The notes beneath the pieces were generated by a model that was not told the origin of the DNA, made no database searches, and worked only from the letters and a program-made list of their open reading frames with translations. The position numbers and the translations under genes are program-made. A DNA stretch of 64,000 nt from Candidatus Gastranaerophilales bacterium (lineage in GTDB: Bacteria > Cyanobacteriota > Vampirovibrionia > Gastranaerophilales > Gastranaerophilaceae): assembly GCA_947624975.1 (NCBI GenBank), contig CANQMP010000003.1, forward strand, positions 44,836 to 108,835, given 5' to 3'. How positions within the stretch are numbered: position 1 is the first letter of the stretch; every line of letters starts with the position of its first letter. Positions 61,556-64,000 of this stretch are shown here, one piece after another.

Positions 61556-61624
61556 TTGGGGTGGGGTGCAATTATTTCGTTGCTTTAGCACACGAAACGG
61601 TCTTTTCACTTTTCACTTCTCACT
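61556..61624 (+). repeat. Direct repeat flanking the glycan module, left copy
   Basis: About 68 bases starting TTGGGGTGGGGTGCAATTAT, through GCTTTAGCACACGAAACG to a tail of short CACTTTTCAC-type units. The second copy in the same orientation lies at 63925-64000 and runs to the end of the window. Between them are the IS110 remnant, the GT8 gene and the epimerase gene. Confidence 0.8.
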
Positions 61625-61640
61625 ATATTATAAATAGATG

Positions 61641-61895
61641 GATAAAATGAAAATTGTTCCACCCATCCTTGTATAATAAATTTGTAAAAGATAGTAAAAT
61701 AACAATGAATAAAAAAAAAACGGAATAAGACTGTACCCATCCAAAGTTATTCAAAACTGATTCGGAGATAAGTCCCCGTTTGTAATTCTTTAAAGCTGAA
61801 TATTATCTGGAGAGTGATAGAAACTCGTATTTACAAGGTAAGCAAAGTTTTACATTAAGAACAGACCCGTTTATTTTAATTCAGAAAGGAGTTCT
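61641..61895 (+). mobile_element. IS110-type left non-coding end, possible bridge-RNA locus
   Basis: About 255 bases directly before an IS110-like transposase start. A TATAAT (61673-61678) lies near the left end, and no protein-coding frame is apparent. In IS110-family elements this kind of long left end encodes the bridge RNA that specifies target and donor sites, so this stretch is the candidate. Only the position and length fit so far: I could not confirm the internal loops that would pair with target and donor DNA. Confidence 0.45.
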
Positions 61896-62025
61896 ATGAA
61901 TATTCTATTGTGGTGTAGATGTTTCTAAAAAGAAACTGGATGTTATTAGTCCAAGAAAAATTTCATTACAAAGTTGTTGAAAATAGTAGTGATGGGGTGA
62001 TTTTTCTACTTTCTTTAGTTCTGCG
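61896..62025 (+). pseudogene. IS110-family transposase remnant (N-terminus, frameshifted)
   Basis: AAAGGAG precedes an ATG at 61896, but the frame from it stops after a few codons. One base away, the sequence reads YCGVDVSKKKLDVI, the N-terminal DEDD-type RuvC-like start of IS110 transposases (family consensus close to YCGIDVSKKTLDV). Another frame gives KFHYKVVENSSDGVIFLL, typical of the next segment (KVVENS.xG). So it carries at least two frameshifts. The homology ends about 62020-62030, where the GT8 gene stops; the remaining 300 or so codons are missing. Not functional. Confidence 0.7.
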
Positions 62026-62029
62026 AATC

Positions 62030-62980
62030 TCATTTTTCTCTCATTAACTCTTGTAATCTGTTCTTTATTAAATTTTTTAATCTTTTTGTTTTCCAATTAA
62101 GTTTGTCGGTAAGTTTTTTAAAAACATTTACCTTTTCCGTCTTAACTTTACAATTTGAAAGCATTACCGCTAAATCCGTAATATATTTATCCTCGTCAAC
62201 ATCCAGAATTTTGAAAAATTTTATATAATAATATATCCATCCTTCAAATGCTCTCGGGAATCTGGACATTACAAAAGTACACCATTCTTCTGCATTTTGT
62301 TTTTTCGGTTTAAAACCATGCAGATGCACAATGCAAGCATTATCATTTATACCCCAATAAGGTTTCCAATTATAAATCGGCGACAGTTGAACAAAATTAT
62401 TTTTATAAATTTCATTAAAAAATCCTTGATCGGCACACTCCTGATATGGACTTTCGTAATTTTTCAGCATCTTTATAAGTTTTTCGCGGCGTTTTTTTAA
62501 CTCCGTAATATTCAAAAACATTACACCCGCATTGAAATATTTATTACCCTTAATAATGTCATAATTTTCAAAAAATTCTCCCGCTGCTGCCAGTGTCTTT
62601 ATATTTTCGCTATAATTTATATCCTTCATAAAAATTACATCCATATCGGAATACAAAACTATTTCATCTTCATTTTCAAACAATGGGATTTCAAATTTCA
62701 AAAAATTACATGCAATTTGTTTAATATTAGAACCATATTTTTCTTTATTCTTGGCAAAATAGAACTTTTCCAGCTCTGGATAAAAACTAAGTGAACACAA
62801 ATTTACTTTTACATTGTACTTACGTAAAATTCTATACAATTTATCACTTGCGTTACCTTCATAAAGAGCGTTTAAGTCAAGAGTTGTATTTTGTCTTGCA
62901 CTTTTTAATGCAACCTCTAACATATTCAGATACACCTCATTATTTTCAACATCATTATTGAATGTGAAATAACATTTCAT
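62030..62980 (-). CDS. GT8-family glycosyltransferase
   Basis: 316 residues. The metal-binding DxD lies in VLYSDMDVIFM (about 109-119); NAGVMFLNITEL, CADQGFFNEIYKNNF and CIVHLHGFKPKK are typical of GT8 transferases that use UDP-sugars. It probably adds a sugar in surface-glycan or capsule synthesis. The C-terminus is basic. Its start overlaps the epimerase stop by 4 bases, so the two are co-translated. No signal peptide; acts in the cytoplasm or at the membrane. Confidence 0.87.
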   Translation of the reverse strand: MKCYFTFNNDVENNEVYLNMLEVALKSARQNTTLDLNALYEGNASDKLYRILRKYNVKVNLCSLSFYPELEKFYFAKNKEKYGSNIKQIACNFLKFEIPLFENEDEIVLYSDMDVIFMKDINYSENIKTLAAAGEFFENYDIIKGNKYFNAGVMFLNITELKKRREKLIKMLKNYESPYQECADQGFFNEIYKNNFVQLSPIYNWKPYWGINDNACIVHLHGFKPKKQNAEEWCTFVMSRFPRAFEGWIYYYIKFFKILDVDEDKYITDLAVMLSNCKVKTEKVNVFKKLTDKLNWKTKRLKNLIKNRLQELMREK

Positions 62981-63858
62981 ATATTACCTCCTAATACTTT
63001 GCAGATACCTTGTTCAACAGTATATTCAGGTTTCCAATGCATTTCATTTAAAGCCAGAGTGTTATCGCAATAATTTACAGGTAAATCAAATACTCTTGAC
63101 GGAGTATATTTTAATTTAGGTTTCCTTCCTGTAGTCTTTTCGATTATTAATGATAATTCGTTTATTGACAAAGCTCTGCCTGAACAAATATTAAAAACTT
63201 TGTTTTCATATTTTCCCAATACCAATATTAATGCAGAAATAACATCTTCGATGTATATATAATCTCTTTTAACCGAACCATCGCCCCATATTTCAACTTC
63301 GCAATTGTTTTTATGCGATGCTAAAAGCGTATTGAGAACGCCCCCCCCCCCATAACCGCCAAATGGATTTGTAATCCTTAGTACGGTATAATCCAGACCG
63401 CAAAAAACGTAAAAATATTCTAAATACCTTTCTATTGCATATTTGTTAATTGAGTAAGCGGTTTGAGGCATCGGCAAATCCGTTTCTTTATTTTTGCGTA
63501 TCGAGCTACCGTAAATTGTACCACCTGATGATGAGAAAATAACTTTTTTCACTTTTTTATCGACACAAGTATTTAACATATCAACAGTCGAAATTAAGTT
63601 TATTCTAATATCATCTGCAATAGCACTACGATTTGAATTAGGAACGGATGAGGAAATTAAATGATAAACGGCATCTATATTTTCAAATATTTCAGGATAT
63701 TCCTTAATTCTTGTAAAATCACCTTCAACATATTTCACATTATCGTATTTTCTTTCGCATTTCTTATCAAACACAACCACATTGTGTGACACTTTTATTA
63801 ATTCTCTTAATAAATTCCTGCCTATATATCCGTTTCCACCCAATACTAAAATATTCAT
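62977..63858 (-). CDS. NAD-dependent sugar epimerase/dehydratase with a poly-G tract
   Basis: 293 residues of the extended short-chain dehydrogenase family. The NAD loop is LGGNGYIGRNLL (residues 5-16), the catalytic pair is YSINKY (Y and K), and FSSSGGTIYG is the Ser position. It probably converts a nucleotide sugar for surface glycans, next to a GT8 enzyme. At 63341-63351 the coding strand has 11 G in a row, coding GGGG in TNPFGGYGGGGVLNTLL. A change of one G would cause a frameshift. As sequenced, the frame is intact. A -10 element ends 10 bases before the ATG. Confidence 0.88.
   Translation of the reverse strand: MNILVLGGNGYIGRNLLRELIKVSHNVVVFDKKCERKYDNVKYVEGDFTRIKEYPEIFENIDAVYHLISSSVPNSNRSAIADDIRINLISTVDMLNTCVDKKVKKVIFSSSGGTIYGSSIRKNKETDLPMPQTAYSINKYAIERYLEYFYVFCGLDYTVLRITNPFGGYGGGGVLNTLLASHKNNCEVEIWGDGSVKRDYIYIEDVISALILVLGKYENKVFNICSGRALSINELSLIIEKTTGRKPKLKYTPSRVFDLPVNYCDNTLALNEMHWKPEYTVEQGICKVLGGNI
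63341..63351 (-). repeat. Homopolymer tract G11 inside the epimerase gene
   Basis: Eleven C on the plus strand, 11 G on the coding strand, coding four glycines at codons preceded by Tyr. Such tracts slip during replication. Confidence 0.9.
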
Positions 63859-63867
63859 GCTAAATTG

Positions 63868-63876
63868 ATTTTATCA
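63868..63876 (-). promoter_or_regulatory. Extended -10 of the epimerase gene (near-leaderless)
   Basis: Minus strand TGA-TAAAAT; the hexamer is 63873-63868, ending 10 bases before the A of the ATG at 63858, so the leader would be about 3 nt. No ribosome site. Confidence 0.5.
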
Positions 63877-63924
63877 CAAAAAACTTTTTGACCTAAATAA
63901 TATTACAATTTATTAAACTGTAAG

Positions 63925-64000
63925 TTGGGGTGGGGTGCAATTATTTCGGTGCTTTAGCACACGAAACGAACCTCTCACTTCTCACCTTTCACTTTTCACC
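63925..64000 (+). repeat. Direct repeat flanking the glycan module, right copy
   Basis: Near-identical to 61556-61624 over its first 45 bases; ends at the window edge in CACTTTTCACC, so its right part is not seen. Confidence 0.8.

Larger units (their letters stand above)
61178..61640. repeat. Dispersed-repeat region right of the acidic gene
   Basis: About 460 bases without a gene. It holds repeat block B (61229-61300), GGGAGAG-type blocks, the third TTGGGG hairpin (61350-61366), an inverted AACGATTAAGTATCGTTTTG segment (about 61480-61515) and the start of the long direct repeat (61556-61624). Confidence 0.75.

Noticed and set aside
61358..61609. Minus-strand open frame in the repeat region at 61.4 kb
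   Set aside because: Crosses the hairpin and direct repeat with no ribosome site; the same repeats are non-coding elsewhere.
61905..62096. Minus-strand open frame of 63 residues over the IS110 remnant
   Set aside because: The plus strand reads as an IS110 transposase start in other frames, so this is a shadow; it also overlaps the GT8 gene end.

Overview
The window looks like a chromosome segment of a non-photosynthetic relative of the Cyanobacteria, most likely a gut-type Vampirovibrionia/Melainabacteria (Gastranaerophilales). This is an inference from gene content and AT-rich sequence; no 16S gene is present. Pointers are a Ycf45-like R3H/AAA ATPase, a GH57 glucan branching-type enzyme, a PPi-dependent phosphofructokinase, HydF ([FeFe]-hydrogenase maturation), flagellar export genes beside type IV pilus/type II secretion genes, and several secreted or membrane proteins of unknown family. 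No photosynthesis gene is seen.

Layout. 1-2.8 kb: end of a BlaI-type regulator, a serpin-like secreted protein and a membrane-anchored zincin. 2.8-3.8 kb: repeat-rich intergenic DNA with tRNA-Asp and a duplicated copy of its 3' end. 3.9-8.2 kb: a papain-like cysteine protein, a GH57 enzyme and a pair of membrane proteins. 8.2-11.7 kb: a HEAT-repeat protein, queC, DUF366 and SPOR genes, and a secreted protein. 11.7-19.1 kb: metG, pfp, speE, ribE, ribBA and a tandem GNAT protein. 19.1-22.5 kb (minus): a membrane protein, tagO/wecA, glyA and rqcP. 22.5-26.5 kb (plus): a phosphoesterase, a CNNM/CBS protein, a flavoprotein and small proteins. 26.5-30 kb (minus): pyrH-frr-cdsA-rnc-rpe. 30.2-34.8 kb: a ribbon-helix-helix protein and a 1462-residue AsmA/TamB-like protein. 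34.8-40.7 kb (minus): murF-mraY-murD-ftsW-murG. 40.8-43.8 kb: rplU, rpmA, rpsO, hydF. 43.7-53.1 kb (minus): pilP-like, secretin, pilB, pilC, then fliY/N, fliO, fliP, fliQ, fliR. 53.2-61.2 kb: a uridine-kinase-like protein, an acyltransferase, the Ycf45-like ATPase, a YkgJ protein and recJ. 61.2-64 kb: dispersed repeats, an IS110 remnant, and a GT8 glycosyltransferase/epimerase pair whose epimerase gene carries an 11-G tract.

Functionally the window is mostly housekeeping (peptidoglycan precursors, lipid and riboflavin synthesis, translation) plus envelope machinery (AsmA-like, acyltransferase, pilus and flagellar export). The most unusual general signal is promoter architecture. At six genes without a Shine-Dalgarno sequence, a good -10 hexamer ends exactly 7 nt before the A or G of the start codon, which predicts leaderless mRNAs; three more genes come within 1-3 nt of that. 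Other genes in the same window have classic AGGAG leaders. The other notable signals are the IS110 left end (a possible bridge-RNA locus), the phase-variable G tract, the tRNA-Asp 3'-end duplication and a dispersed inverted-repeat family. No CRISPR array or complete mobile element is seen. Functions are from sequence reading only; no database search was run.
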